Assembly (NCBI GenBank): GCA_965250105.1
Contig: OZ252290.1
Coordinates: 3,286,001 to 3,350,000, forward strand
Length of the DNA: 64,000 nucleotides
Reading direction: 5' to 3'
Origin: JBCBSK01 sp965250105
GTDB lineage: Bacteria > Pseudomonadota > Alphaproteobacteria > Rhizobiales > Tepidamorphaceae
Of the stretch, positions 27,508 through 35,961 are shown piece after piece. The notes beneath the pieces were generated by a model, which was given only the letters and a program-made list of their open reading frames with translations, did not search any database and was not told the DNA's origin. A program made the position numbers and the translations under genes. The stretch's first letter is position 1; each line of letters opens with the position of its first letter.

Positions 27508-28056
27508 CTATTCGGCGGCCTCGGTGGTGGCTTTGGCGGCGGTCAGCTCGACGAGCCGCGCGCCATGATTTTCCAGGTATGAAATGTGAGTTTGTGTCAA
27601 CGCGATGGCATAGCCGAGAACCCAGTGGCCCGTATTGCACTCTTCCGCCGATCGCATGGCCTCGAACTCGGCCAATCGCTTGCGCATGCGGTCCAGACGT
27701 TCGGCGATGACATCGGCGACATGCGCGCTTGGAATGCGGTCGACCAGCATGGCGTAGAGCAGGAATTCCGAGCGGATATCATCTGGCGAGGGCATATCGA
27801 GCAGCGCCTGATCGAGCGCTGTTTCACCCGCCTGCGTGATCGAGAAGACGCGACGCGCCGGACGGCCGGGCTCGACCTCGTCGCGGCCGGTGATCAGGCC
27901 TTCTTCTTCGAGCCGCGACAGGGCGGGATAGATCGAGCCATAGCTGGCGGCGAGAAAATAGCTGAACGGGCCCTCGGTCAGGAGCTTGCGGATGTCATAG
28001 CCCGAATGCTCGTCGAAGCTCAGGATTGCCAGGCAGATCGACCGCGTATGCATCAT
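27508..28056 (-). CDS. PadR family transcriptional regulator
   Basis: A 182-residue repressor. The PadR winged helix occupies about 8-85 (AILSFDEHSGYDIRKLLTEGPFSYFLAASYGSIYPALSRLEEEGLIT), with the strand pair carrying RRVFSITQAGE. A helical dimerisation domain of the Vir type follows to about 175. Two consecutive ATG codons at 28056 and 28053 start the frame. PadR proteins usually bind aromatic or drug-like effectors and derepress neighbouring genes, so it should control itself and the downstream adaptor-pump genes. A 12-base perfect palindrome 79 bases upstream is a candidate operator. A long upstream extension of the frame to 28887 crosses other features and is not believable. Confidence 0.9.
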   Translation of the reverse strand: MMHTRSICLAILSFDEHSGYDIRKLLTEGPFSYFLAASYGSIYPALSRLEEEGLITGRDEVEPGRPARRVFSITQAGETALDQALLDMPSPDDIRSEFLLYAMLVDRIPSAHVADVIAERLDRMRKRLAEFEAMRSAEECNTGHWVLGYAIALTQTHISYLENHGARLVELTAAKATTEAAE

Positions 28057-28365
28057 GGCGCTTAAGTCCCCTCGCGCAGTCTTGTCGGCTGGCCATGGTC
28101 CTGTCTGATACGCACGGCCTGCCGTATTCCGACGCGATATATATCGGCTAAGAATACTTACAAGTGATATCCACAGTTGGAATGTGTCAAAATGCGGACG
28201 CAAGAGCGACGATTGCTTGATGGCGCGGGGCGCCTGGCGATGCCGGCTACCTATTGTCGCACGGCCGGCGCGGGCGCCCACCTTTCCGTGAAATAGCGTA
28301 TGATCATGCCAGCAGGCGGGCTCGGCACGGGGCCGACCGTCGCGCCTGCGGGGAGCCAGACCGCC
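28057..28365. other. Divergent intergenic region between the PadR gene and a membrane protein gene
   Basis: A 309-base gap. It contains the perfect palindrome CGATATATATCG and an A/T-rich stretch around 28135-28195, expected to hold the PadR promoter and perhaps one for the opposite gene. Nothing else recognised. Confidence 0.5.
28135..28146. promoter_or_regulatory. Candidate PadR operator (perfect palindrome)
   Basis: CGATATATATCG is a perfect 12-base palindrome in an otherwise G/C-rich genome, 79 bases upstream of the PadR start. PadR-type repressors bind A/T-rich dyads at their own promoters. The assignment rests on symmetry and position only. Confidence 0.45.
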
Positions 28366-28776
28366 ATGACCGGATCCGAAACCGCACGCAAACCAGCGCC
28401 TCAGTCGGCCAGGCCGCTCGAATCGCGCTGGATCCTGCTGCGCCTGTTGCTGATCAATGCCCTGATCGGCGCGCTCGTGGCGGTGATCGTGGTGGCCGGC
28501 CTCGTCATGTCGGATGCGCATCGGATCGGCACGCTGATCCTGCAATCGGAGCATCCGGCCCTGCCGATCGCCATGCTGATCGGCGCTTTCGTGGTGACCT
28601 TCGGCAGTATCGCGATGGGCTGCGCCGTCATGGCCTTGCCCTATAAATCCGATGACGGAGGTGATGAGGAGCGGCCGAAAGGCGGCCGCGCCAGCATCCT
28701 GCCGTCGTCCCTTCCGTCTCCCATGGCCGGGCTGGTGCCCGCCCGCGTGCCGGCGATCCGCCGACCCGGGCGATAG
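28366..28776 (+). CDS. Small two-helix membrane protein of unknown function
   Basis: A 136-residue hypothetical protein. After a polar start (MTGSETARKPAPQSARPLESR), two strongly hydrophobic helices lie at about 27-50 (LLLINALIGALVAVIVVAGLVM) and 66-90 (LPIAMLIGAFVVTFGSIAMGCAVMAL), followed by a charged, Ser/Pro/Arg-rich cytoplasmic tail. The ATG at 28366 has GGGAG 11 bases upstream; an in-frame ATG at 28300 would add 22 Gly/Pro-rich residues. I do not recognise a named family, although short two-helix proteins of this kind are common in Hyphomicrobiales. It stands alone, divergent from the efflux operon. Confidence 0.72.
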   Translation: MTGSETARKPAPQSARPLESRWILLRLLLINALIGALVAVIVVAGLVMSDAHRIGTLILQSEHPALPIAMLIGAFVVTFGSIAMGCAVMALPYKSDDGGDEERPKGGRASILPSSLPSPMAGLVPARVPAIRRPGR

Positions 28777-29006
28777 CCTCCCACGAAAGATCGCCGCGCG
28801 ATCGAACCCGGCGCGACCGGTCCTTCGCGGCCGGCGCCGGCCATCCTGTTGGCGCGGCGCCGAAGGGGGCTTGCGCCGGAACTTCACTTGAACGTGTCGT
28901 GACAGTTATCAATTCCCTCCCCAGCTTCCCGCGATATGGCCATGCATCGGGATGGCGAGCGGGATGATCCGGCCCCCCTGCGATCGATCGGAGTGAAACC
29001 TCATCA

Positions 29007-29762
29007 ATGCTGTTCGACGTCACGCTCGGCGCTGCATTCCTGGCGGGCATCCTGTCCTTCGTATCGCCTTGCGTTCTGCCGCTGGTACCGCCCTATCTGT
29101 GCTTTCTCGCCGGTGTCAGCCTGGATGAGTTGACCGACCGCGACAATGTGAAGGCGGCGCGCAGCCGGGTCGTCATCGCCTCGGCCGCCTTCGTGGCGGG
29201 CTTCATCCTGGTCTTCGTCGCGCTCGGGGCCAGCGCGTCGGTCGTCGGCCAGCTCGTGGCGCGCAATCTCGATCTCTTCGCCTATGCGGCCGGCGCGCTG
29301 ATCATCGTGATGGGCCTGCATTTCCTCGGCGTGTTCCGCATCGGCCTGATCAACCGCGAGGCGCGGGTGCATATCGAGCGCAAGCCAGCCGGACCGGCTG
29401 GCGCCTTCCTGGTCGGCATCGCCTTCGCCTTCGGCTGGACGCCGTGTATCGGGCCTGTGCTGGCGGCCATCCTGTTCGTCGCAGGGTCGGAAGAGTCCGT
29501 CATCCAGGGCGCCACGCTCCTGGCGGCCTATGGTCTCGGCATCGGCGTGCCGTTCATGCTGGCGGCGCTATTCTCCGGCCCGTTCCTTCAGTTCATGACG
29601 CGCTTCCGCCAGCATATGGGCAAGGTCGAGAAGGTCATGGGCGGCGCGCTGGTCGCGACCGGCGTCCTGTTCCTGACCGGTCATATGACGGCGATGGCCT
29701 TCTGGCTGCTGGAAACCTTCCCGGCGCTCGCCGAACTCGAAGGCATCGTCATTCACCAGTGA
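29007..29762 (+). CDS. ccdA: CcdA-type thiol reductant transporter, cytochrome c biogenesis
   Basis: A 251-residue inner-membrane protein of the DsbD/CcdA family that passes electrons from cytoplasmic thioredoxin to periplasmic thiol proteins, supporting cytochrome c maturation. Six transmembrane helices are expected. The two redox cysteines sit in conserved proline-flanked motifs: LSFVSPCVLPLVPPYLCFLAG in helix 1 and FGWTPCIGPVLAAILF in helix 4. Length equals the compact CcdA form without DsbD's extra domains. It stands next to a convergent thioredoxin-like gene (37 bases between stops), a sensible functional neighbour though not an operon. The ATG at 29007 is the only good start. Confidence 0.93.
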   Translation: MLFDVTLGAAFLAGILSFVSPCVLPLVPPYLCFLAGVSLDELTDRDNVKAARSRVVIASAAFVAGFILVFVALGASASVVGQLVARNLDLFAYAAGALIIVMGLHFLGVFRIGLINREARVHIERKPAGPAGAFLVGIAFAFGWTPCIGPVLAAILFVAGSEESVIQGATLLAAYGLGIGVPFMLAALFSGPFLQFMTRFRQHMGKVEKVMGGALVATGVLFLTGHMTAMAFWLLETFPALAELEGIVIHQ

Positions 29763-29798
29763 CCGGTTACCGCCGCGCGCTTCTGGCCGTTTCGCCGG

Positions 29799-30350
29799 TC
29801 AGTCCCGCCATTTGATCGAACAGCCCATGGAGGCGTGCTGCTCGGCCGGGCCGCTGCCGGTTTCGGCGATCTGGACCATCGCGTCATGCAGATCGCGTTC
29901 GGCGTGGATCGGGGCGGGCTTGTTCAGGCTTTCGTCGAGCCGGCCGCGATAGGCGAGCACGAGATCCTTGTCGAAGCCGAAGAAATCCGGCGTGCAGACC
30001 GCGCCATAGGCGCGCGCCACGGCCTGTGTCTCGTCGACGAGATAGGGGAAGTCGAAGCCGTAGGACCGGGCGAAAGCCGTCATCCTGTCCGGTGCGTCCT
30101 CGGGATAGGCCCGATAGTCGTTCGGCATGATGGCGACGACGCCGATGCCGAGGCCCGCGAGATCGCCGGCATCGCGGGCGATCCGGTCGGCGATCGCCTT
30201 CACATAGGGGCAGTGGTTGCAGATGAACATCACCAGCGTGCCCTTCGCGCCCCGCACATCGGCGAGCGACACGGCGCGGCCCTCGGGCGTCTGAAGCGTG
30301 AAATCCGGCGCGGTCATGCCGAGGTCGCCGTCGGCGGTCACCAGGGGCAT
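29799..30350 (-). CDS. Thioredoxin-fold (AhpC/TSA-type) redox protein
   Basis: A 183-residue thioredoxin-like protein. The active-site motif is CNHC at 44-47 within VMFICNHCPYVKAIADRI, the pattern of a small family of peroxiredoxin-like proteins often annotated as thioredoxin family. TPDFFGFD near 120 supplies the cis-proline region. No signal peptide is seen, so it acts in the cytoplasm. The ATG at 30350 has GGAGG about 8 bases upstream. It lies between ccdA (convergent) and rpe (same strand, 47 bases upstream). Substrate unknown; a general reductase or peroxidase role is plausible. Confidence 0.88.
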   Translation of the reverse strand: MPLVTADGDLGMTAPDFTLQTPEGRAVSLADVRGAKGTLVMFICNHCPYVKAIADRIARDAGDLAGLGIGVVAIMPNDYRAYPEDAPDRMTAFARSYGFDFPYLVDETQAVARAYGAVCTPDFFGFDKDLVLAYRGRLDESLNKPAPIHAERDLHDAMVQIAETGSGPAEQHASMGCSIKWRD

Positions 30351-30397
30351 TGTCGGTCCTCCTCTCAAGGCTATGCGATGCGCTGCCTCGCCGCGCG

Positions 30398-31060
30398 TCA
30401 GGCGGCAGCGCGGATCGCGGCGATATTGTCGCGATAGGCCTGTTCGGTGCCGCCCTTGAAGACGGCGGAGCCGGCGACCAGCGTGTCCGCGCCAGCGCCG
30501 ACCACCTGGCGCACGGTGTCCGGCGAGACGCCGCCATCGACCTCGAGCCGGATGTCGCGCGCGCCGATCATGGCACGGATCTCGGCGATCTTGGCAATCT
30601 GATCGGCGATGAAGGACTGGCCGCCGAAACCCGGATTGACCGTCATCACGAGTACCAGGTCGACAAGGTCGAGAAGATGCGCCAGCGCGCCGGCGGGCGT
30701 GCCCGGATTGAGCGTCACGCCGGCCTTCTTGCCCAGCGCGCGAATGGTCTGAAGCGAGCGGTGGATATGCGGGCCGGCCTCGACATGGACGGTGATGATG
30801 TCCGATCCGGCATCGGCGAAGGCGACGAGATAGGGATCGGCCGGCGCGATCATCAGATGCACGTCGAGCGGCAGGTCGGTCACCTTGCGGATGGCGCTGA
30901 CGACGGGCGGACCGATGGTGATATTGGGCACGAAATGGCCATCCATGACGTCGACATGGACCCAGTCGGCGCCGGCGCGCTCGATCGCGGCGATCTCCTC
31001 GCCGAGGCGGGCGAAATCGGCCGACAGGATGGACGGGGCGATGATGAGCGGGGAGGGCAT
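30398..31060 (-). CDS. rpe: Ribulose-phosphate 3-epimerase
   Basis: Interconverts ribulose 5-phosphate and xylulose 5-phosphate in the pentose phosphate or Calvin pathways. The 220-residue TIM barrel contains IIAPSILSADFARLGEE at the start, the metal and catalytic motif HVDVMDGHFVPNITIGP, DVHLMI, and the C-terminal LEVDGGVSPDT and GADTLVAGSAVF phosphate-binding loops. The two catalytic aspartates are those of VDVMD and EVDGG. The ATG at 31060 places the domain at residue 3; an ATG at 31075 is a second choice. No other pentose-phosphate gene is adjacent. It is upstream of the redox protein gene on the same strand. Confidence 0.95.
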   Translation of the reverse strand: MPSPLIIAPSILSADFARLGEEIAAIERAGADWVHVDVMDGHFVPNITIGPPVVSAIRKVTDLPLDVHLMIAPADPYLVAFADAGSDIITVHVEAGPHIHRSLQTIRALGKKAGVTLNPGTPAGALAHLLDLVDLVLVMTVNPGFGGQSFIADQIAKIAEIRAMIGARDIRLEVDGGVSPDTVRQVVGAGADTLVAGSAVFKGGTEQAYRDNIAAIRAAA

Positions 31061-31354
31061 GCCTGTCTCTCGCATTCTCGGATCGTGGCGGTGGGCCGGA
31101 AGCCGGGCCCACCGAAGCCCGCCGGGCGCCATGAATCAAGCCCCGCCGGCCTCTCGCCAACAGATCGCGGCCGCAACCGGCGCAGTTGTCATGCTTGCGT
31201 CATGGTGCGGGGCGGAAGGAGGTGCTAGGAACCGACGCTGGCGCTCTTGCGCGCGGCATCCAGAGATACGACATCGCGATACAATGCCGCGATGCGGGGG
31301 CAAAGCATCGGCCGTTCGGACGATCGGACAGATATCGAAGGGGATAAGCGGGCC

Positions 31355-32557
31355 ATGACCACCGAAACGACCACCGCCACGCCGTCGACCATGCTCGACA
31401 CGCCGATGCAATATCTCGACCGGGCGATGACGCTGTTGCGCGATGTCGGCGTCATGCCCGAGCCCGACAGCGCCGAACAGCCGATCGTGCCGCTGCTCAA
31501 CCAGATCTCCGATCTCGAACCCGACAAGGTGGTGGCGATCGCGCGGACGCTGACTCAAGCCTCGTTCTTCAATGAAGTCGTGCGCGAGCAGGTCGCGGCG
31601 ATGAATATCGGCGAGCGCTACGACGAGATCACCAACGCCTTCGATTCCATCCGCGACGACGCCAAATCCATGGTCGACCAGCTCGCCGACGGCAAGATCT
31701 CGACCTGGGAGCGCTTCGGCAATGTCTGGATGAAGGCGACGCGCGGCGATATCGCCGACCGGTTCGACACGATCAAGTCGACCTATCTCGACGTCGCCAA
31801 GGATTCGCAGGACCAGATCAGCCGCGAAGCGGTCATCCTCGATGCCTATCGCGATTTCCGGGGCGCGCTGAAACATGCCGAGGTCATGGCGCTCGAAGTC
31901 TTGAAAAAGGCCGAGGCGGTGCTCGACCAGTCCAAGGCCGATCTCGCCGCGGCTTCCGATGCCGTCGCGGCCGCCGGCGAGGCCGAACCCGCTGAGCGCG
32001 CCCGCCTCGAACTCGCGCGCGACGAGCGCATGCGCGCCATGCAGGACGAGGAGAAGCGCTATCAGATCGCCAAGGATCTCTCGGACAATCTGACGATCAG
32101 CTACAACACGTCTGAAGTGATCATGGCGCGGCTGATGCAGACGACCAATGCCAAGGAGCGGGTCTATCAGCAGGCGGTCAGCTTCTTTTCGACCAATGAA
32201 GTGGTGCTGACGGCGTTGAAGGCGTCCTTCACCGGGCTGTTCGGCCTGCATGAGGCGACCAAGACGCTGGATGCCATGAAGGAAGGCATCAATCAGAGCC
32301 TCGAAACCCTGGCCGAGGTCGGCAGCGACGTGCAGGAAGCCGCCATCCGCTCGGGCTATGGACCGACGATCCAGGCGGAATCGGTGAAGAAGCTCGTCGA
32401 TTCGGTCGTCGGCTTCCAGGAACGGTCGCGCGAGATCATCACCGAAATGCGCACCGCGTCCACGAAGAATTCCGCCGAGATCCGCGATGCCGTCGAGGAC
32501 GGCAAGAAACGCCTCGCCAAGCTCGCCGCCGACGGCAACGCGCTGACCAGCGGGTAA
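31355..32557 (+). CDS. Helical protein of unknown function, possibly TelA-like; first gene of a three-gene cluster
   Basis: A 400-residue, almost wholly helical soluble protein. It opens with a Thr-rich segment, then MQYLDRAMTLLRDVGVMPEP and QISDLEPDKVVAIARTL. The middle (QISREAVILDAYRDFRGALKHAEVMALEVLKKAEAVLD) and the C-terminal half have heptad character with Asn/Ser-rich surface positions. The order of segments recalls TelA/KlaA toxic-anion-resistance proteins, in particular a long helix pair followed by a GI-rich TLxxMKEGINQSLETL region; this is my reading by eye, not a search result. No signal peptide or membrane segment. The ATG at 31355 follows AAGGGG. Only 24 bases separate it from the next gene. 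I cannot assign a function. Confidence 0.78.
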   Translation: MTTETTTATPSTMLDTPMQYLDRAMTLLRDVGVMPEPDSAEQPIVPLLNQISDLEPDKVVAIARTLTQASFFNEVVREQVAAMNIGERYDEITNAFDSIRDDAKSMVDQLADGKISTWERFGNVWMKATRGDIADRFDTIKSTYLDVAKDSQDQISREAVILDAYRDFRGALKHAEVMALEVLKKAEAVLDQSKADLAAASDAVAAAGEAEPAERARLELARDERMRAMQDEEKRYQIAKDLSDNLTISYNTSEVIMARLMQTTNAKERVYQQAVSFFSTNEVVLTALKASFTGLFGLHEATKTLDAMKEGINQSLETLAEVGSDVQEAAIRSGYGPTIQAESVKKLVDSVVGFQERSREIITEMRTASTKNSAEIRDAVEDGKKRLAKLAADGNALTSG

Positions 32558-32581
32558 GGGGCGAAGCCCTCGACGACCGTG

Positions 32582-33559
32582 ATGAGCCTCGCAGACCCTT
32601 CGACGCCCGCGGCCGACCGGGCCGCGACCGGTGCGGACACGTCCGATCGCCCGCTTGACGAGATCATGCTGGCGATGGACGTGGTCGACACGCTGCGCCA
32701 CCGCCAGCATCTCGTCGAACGCGAGCTGGGCGAGGCCGAGCGTGATGCCCAGCTCATCGAGCGGCTGCGCGAGATCTACACCGCGCAGGGCATCGAGGTG
32801 ACCGACACGATCCTGCGCGAGGGCGTCGCGGCGCTGAAGGAAAACCGCTTCGTCTATACCCCGCCGTCGCCGAGTTTCCAGATCTCGCTGGCCAGGCTCT
32901 ATATCCAGCGCGGGCGGATCGCGAAAATCGGGCTTGCCGTCATCGCCGTCCTGGCCGCCCTGTGGATCGGCTATCAGGCGCTGGTCGTCTGGCCTGCCGA
33001 GCGAGCGGCGGAACAGGCGCAAGTCGAACTCAGCCAGACCCTGCCGTCGCGCATCGACGCGGCGCTGACGCAGATCGGGGCAGTGGCGCGGGCCTCCGGG
33101 CCCGTCGACACGGCCAACCAGCTGGCCGCCGAGGGGCGTGCGGCGATCGCCGCGGGCGATGCTTCGGCGGCCCGTGACGCCGCCGACAGGCTCGACGCGC
33201 TGCTGACCGACCTGAACTGGGAATACGATTTGAGGATCGTCTCCCGCGCCGGCGAGATGTCCGGCGTCTGGCGCATTCCCGAAGCCAATCCGCAGGCGCA
33301 GAACTTCTACCTCATCGTCGAGGCGATCGCGCCAGACGGGTCCACGCTCAGCCTGCCGGTCACCAGCGAGGAGACTGGCCGGACCGAGACGGTCGACCGC
33401 TGGGGCGTCAGGGTCGACGAGGACGTGTTCAACCGCGTGCGCGACGACAAGCAGGATGACGGGATCCTGCAGAACGACGTGGTCGCGGTGAAGGAGCGCG
33501 GCCTGTTGCAGCCGACCTATGAGCTGCCGGTCGCCGGCGGCAGCATCACGGAGTGGTAG
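32582..33559 (+). CDS. Membrane-anchored protein of unknown function, second gene of the cluster
   Basis: A 325-residue protein in two parts. The cytoplasmic N-terminal region (about 22-110) contains the well-ordered block LDEIMLAMDVVDTLRHRQHLVERELGE and LREIYTAQGIEVTDTILREGVAALKENRFVY. One transmembrane helix follows at about 114-136 (AKIGLAVIAVLAALWIGYQALVVW). The rest, a helical linker and a beta-rich domain (DLRIVSRAGEMSGVWRIPEANPQAQNFYLIVEA; LPVTSEETGRTETVDRWGVRV), would lie in the periplasm. It may belong to a family catalogued as DUF6384, but I am not sure of that. The ATG at 32582 is preferred over the GTG just before it. It ends 3 bases before the third gene, so coexpression is certain in practice. 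Confidence 0.8.
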   Translation: MSLADPSTPAADRAATGADTSDRPLDEIMLAMDVVDTLRHRQHLVERELGEAERDAQLIERLREIYTAQGIEVTDTILREGVAALKENRFVYTPPSPSFQISLARLYIQRGRIAKIGLAVIAVLAALWIGYQALVVWPAERAAEQAQVELSQTLPSRIDAALTQIGAVARASGPVDTANQLAAEGRAAIAAGDASAARDAADRLDALLTDLNWEYDLRIVSRAGEMSGVWRIPEANPQAQNFYLIVEAIAPDGSTLSLPVTSEETGRTETVDRWGVRVDEDVFNRVRDDKQDDGILQNDVVAVKERGLLQPTYELPVAGGSITEW

Positions 33560-33562
33560 GCG

Positions 33563-35053
33563 ATGTTTGCTGGACGCGACGCGCTGAAATCCATCGACCG
33601 CTCGATCCGCGACCTGCGCGAGGATCTCGACGATCTGTCGACCCGCATCGCGCGCGACAATGACGCTCTCGCCAAGGACCGGCGCAAGCAGGCCGAGGCG
33701 TTTCGCAAACTCGCCGCGATCCGCCTCGACATCGCCCAGCGCGAGCCGGTCGTGGAACGGCTGTCGAAGAGCGAGCAAGACGCGATCGAACGGCTCGGCG
33801 CGCGCGACAAGCGGCTCGAGGATCTCGACCGGCGGATCGCCGAGGATCGCGACAATCGGGGCGCGCTCGACCGGGAACGCGAGGCCCAGGCCGAGACCGT
33901 CGCCGCGCTCGAAGCCGAACTGGCCGAGGCCGAAGCGGGGTTCGACGAGACACTCGAGGCCGATCCCGACTATCAGGCGCTCGTGACCAGGCTCGACACG
34001 GCCGGGCAGACCGCCGACGAAGCGGCGCGCAAGACCGAGCTTGCCCTGGAGGACCGCGCCGAGAAGGGCCAGCCCTATGAGGCCGATCCGCTCTTCGTCT
34101 ATCTCTGGGAACGCGGTTTCGGCACCGGCGACTATCGCGCCAGCCCGCCGATCCGGATGCTGGATCGCTGGGTCGCGGGCCTGATCCGCTATCACGACGC
34201 AAGGCTCAACTATCAGCGGCTGATCGAATTGCCGGGCCGGCTGAGCGCGCATGCCGACCGGGTTGCCGCCGAGGCCGAAAAGACCGCCGAGGCGCTCGAC
34301 GCCTTCGCCCGGAAACGGCGGGAAGCTGCCGGCATCGCGGCGATCGAGGCGCGCCTCAGCGCTGCCGAGGCCGAACTCTCCCGGCTGGATGGCGCGATGG
34401 CCGAGGAGGCCGGCCAGAAGGCCGCGCTCGAAGCCGAGCGGGCGCGGTTTCTCGGCGGCGAGGACGATGACTATGCCGAGGCGATCGGGCTTCTGACCTC
34501 GGCGCTCAAGCGAGAGGATCTGCGCAAGCTGCATCGCGAGGCGCTGCTGACGCCCGAGCGCGAGGACGAGGCGCTGGTCGAGGAGATTTCGGATCTCGAG
34601 GACGACATCACCGAGACCGAGCGCGACCTCAAGGAGCGCCGCGAGATGGTGCGCACGCTGGAGCGGCGGCGCATGGAACTCGAAGAGGTGCGCACGCGCT
34701 TCGTCAGCAAGCGCTATGACAGCCGCGATTCCTATTTCGAGGACGACGATTTCCTCAAGCAGCTATTGCGCGGCATCGCGCGCGGCGCGATCTCGGGCGG
34801 TGGCCTTTGGCGCGAGATCGAGCGCCATCAGAAACGCCATGCGCGCAAGGGACGGCGGGGCCGTCGCGCGCCCGATATCGGCACCTGGGGCAGCAACCGC
34901 TCCTCGCCCTGGGGCGGCATGAAGGGTGGTTTTGGCGGCGGTTTTGGCGGCCGCCGCTCCAAGGGTGGCTTCGGCGGCGGTTTTGGCGGCGGCGGGTTCC
35001 GCGGTGGCGGCGGCTTTGGTGGCGGTGGCTTCAAATCCGGCGGTGGCTTCTGA
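33563..35053 (+). CDS. Long coiled-coil protein with a Gly/Phe-rich C-terminal tail, third gene of the cluster
   Basis: A 496-residue cytoplasmic protein. Residues about 8-150 and 215-400 are dense coiled coil (Glu, Arg, Ala, Leu, Asp heptads; RSIRDLREDLDDLSTRIARD; ERDLKERREMVRTLERRRMELEEV). Between them a non-coil block holds YEADPLFVYLWERGFGTGDYR and PPIRMLDRWVAGLIRYHDARLNYQRLIELP, which looks like a folded contact site. From about 449 the tail is nearly only Gly, Phe, Lys, Arg and Ser in GGFGG-type repeats, a likely disordered, self-associating segment. No membrane helix. The ATG lies 3 bases after the upstream stop. No function can be assigned; an assembly or scaffold role with the upstream membrane protein is inference. 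Confidence 0.8.
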   Translation: MFAGRDALKSIDRSIRDLREDLDDLSTRIARDNDALAKDRRKQAEAFRKLAAIRLDIAQREPVVERLSKSEQDAIERLGARDKRLEDLDRRIAEDRDNRGALDREREAQAETVAALEAELAEAEAGFDETLEADPDYQALVTRLDTAGQTADEAARKTELALEDRAEKGQPYEADPLFVYLWERGFGTGDYRASPPIRMLDRWVAGLIRYHDARLNYQRLIELPGRLSAHADRVAAEAEKTAEALDAFARKRREAAGIAAIEARLSAAEAELSRLDGAMAEEAGQKAALEAERARFLGGEDDDYAEAIGLLTSALKREDLRKLHREALLTPEREDEALVEEISDLEDDITETERDLKERREMVRTLERRRMELEEVRTRFVSKRYDSRDSYFEDDDFLKQLLRGIARGAISGGGLWREIERHQKRHARKGRRGRRAPDIGTWGSNRSSPWGGMKGGFGGGFGGRRSKGGFGGGFGGGGFRGGGGFGGGGFKSGGGF

Positions 35054-35961
35054 CGCGCGCAACCGGTTGCCTTCCGTTACCAAGGCGTCATGAACCGATT
35101 GCCACGGGTCATCCGGTGGCGCCCGGATTCCGATCGGCCATTTACCATAAAAGATGTTTATAATCAGTCCCCTGGATATGGTTTCTCGAGTTATGGTTAA
35201 CGCTGTCATGCGCGGCTCTGAGCGTGGTTGGCGAATGCGGGACAGGTGGTTGTTGGGGCGTTGAAAGCTCTTTTGTAACAATCCATTAAGCATGATTGAT
35301 GAGGTGCCTGTTAAGATAGCGATGGCGGGTGCCTTCGTTCGGCAAGGGTCTTGTCTGAAGCGCTGCCCCCCGGGAAACCCTCCCTGGACAGGATCAAACT
35401 GCTTTAATCCGCTTGTGAGAGTTCTCACGCTTTCTCAATATGTTAGCGGCCTTTGTTTATTGAGGTGTCGGCGCGTCGGTTGGAAGGCGCGGCGTTCCGG
35501 GCCGCGTCGCGTTCCTCTGGAATGGCACGATTTCCGGCAAGGCGACCGCTGGTAAAGCCGCTCCGCCTCCGGCGACTGCATCTGGCTGAGATCGACATGC
35601 GGGTTCCGTCACCGGTCAAATGCTGACGACCCCCGGCGAGACACGCTTCATCTCCGAAAAAGAGTGCTCGGCTCGAGCAAAGAGCGCTCGTGACAGCAGG
35701 CGAACCCATCCTCGGCAAATGGCTGTCCACATCTTGCAAGGCAAGCGCCCGCCTCTTGGGTAGACGCGCGCTTCATCCTGAGCAAACGGCGCCTTGGGGA
35801 CACGGCGCGCGGTGCTCCGGCACGGCACTCCGCCATCCCCGGCGCATCGCGCGCCAGCTCCAGGAACTGCATCCCACATCCCGCAAGGGCGCTCCATCTC
35901 TGGAGAAGGCGGTCAAACCAGATGGGCCTGAACACCGCCCGTGCCGCCGTAATCCCTCAAA
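35054..35961. other. Gene-poor interval of about 0.9 kb
   Basis: No credible gene. The first part (about 35130-35480) is clearly richer in A+T than its surroundings, with runs such as TTTACCATAAAAG and a dyad GTGAGA-GT-TCTCAC at 35415-35428. The second part (about 35640-35900) is punctuated by stop codons in all useful frames, with only short Arg/Ser/Cys-rich open stretches of improbable composition. It could hold a small RNA, decayed mobile DNA or a long 5' region; none of these is shown. Confidence 0.55.

Noticed and set aside
28057..28887. Extension of the PadR gene upstream to 28887
   Set aside because: It would cross the membrane-protein gene and the promoter region, and the extra residues show no conservation pattern. 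The double ATG at 28056 is the normal PadR start.
31136..34534. A 1132-residue open frame on the minus strand opposite the three-gene cluster
   Set aside because: Its translation is rich in Arg, Gly, His and Asp with no domain or signal, while the plus strand has three tight genes with believable helices. High-G+C DNA gives such antisense frames.
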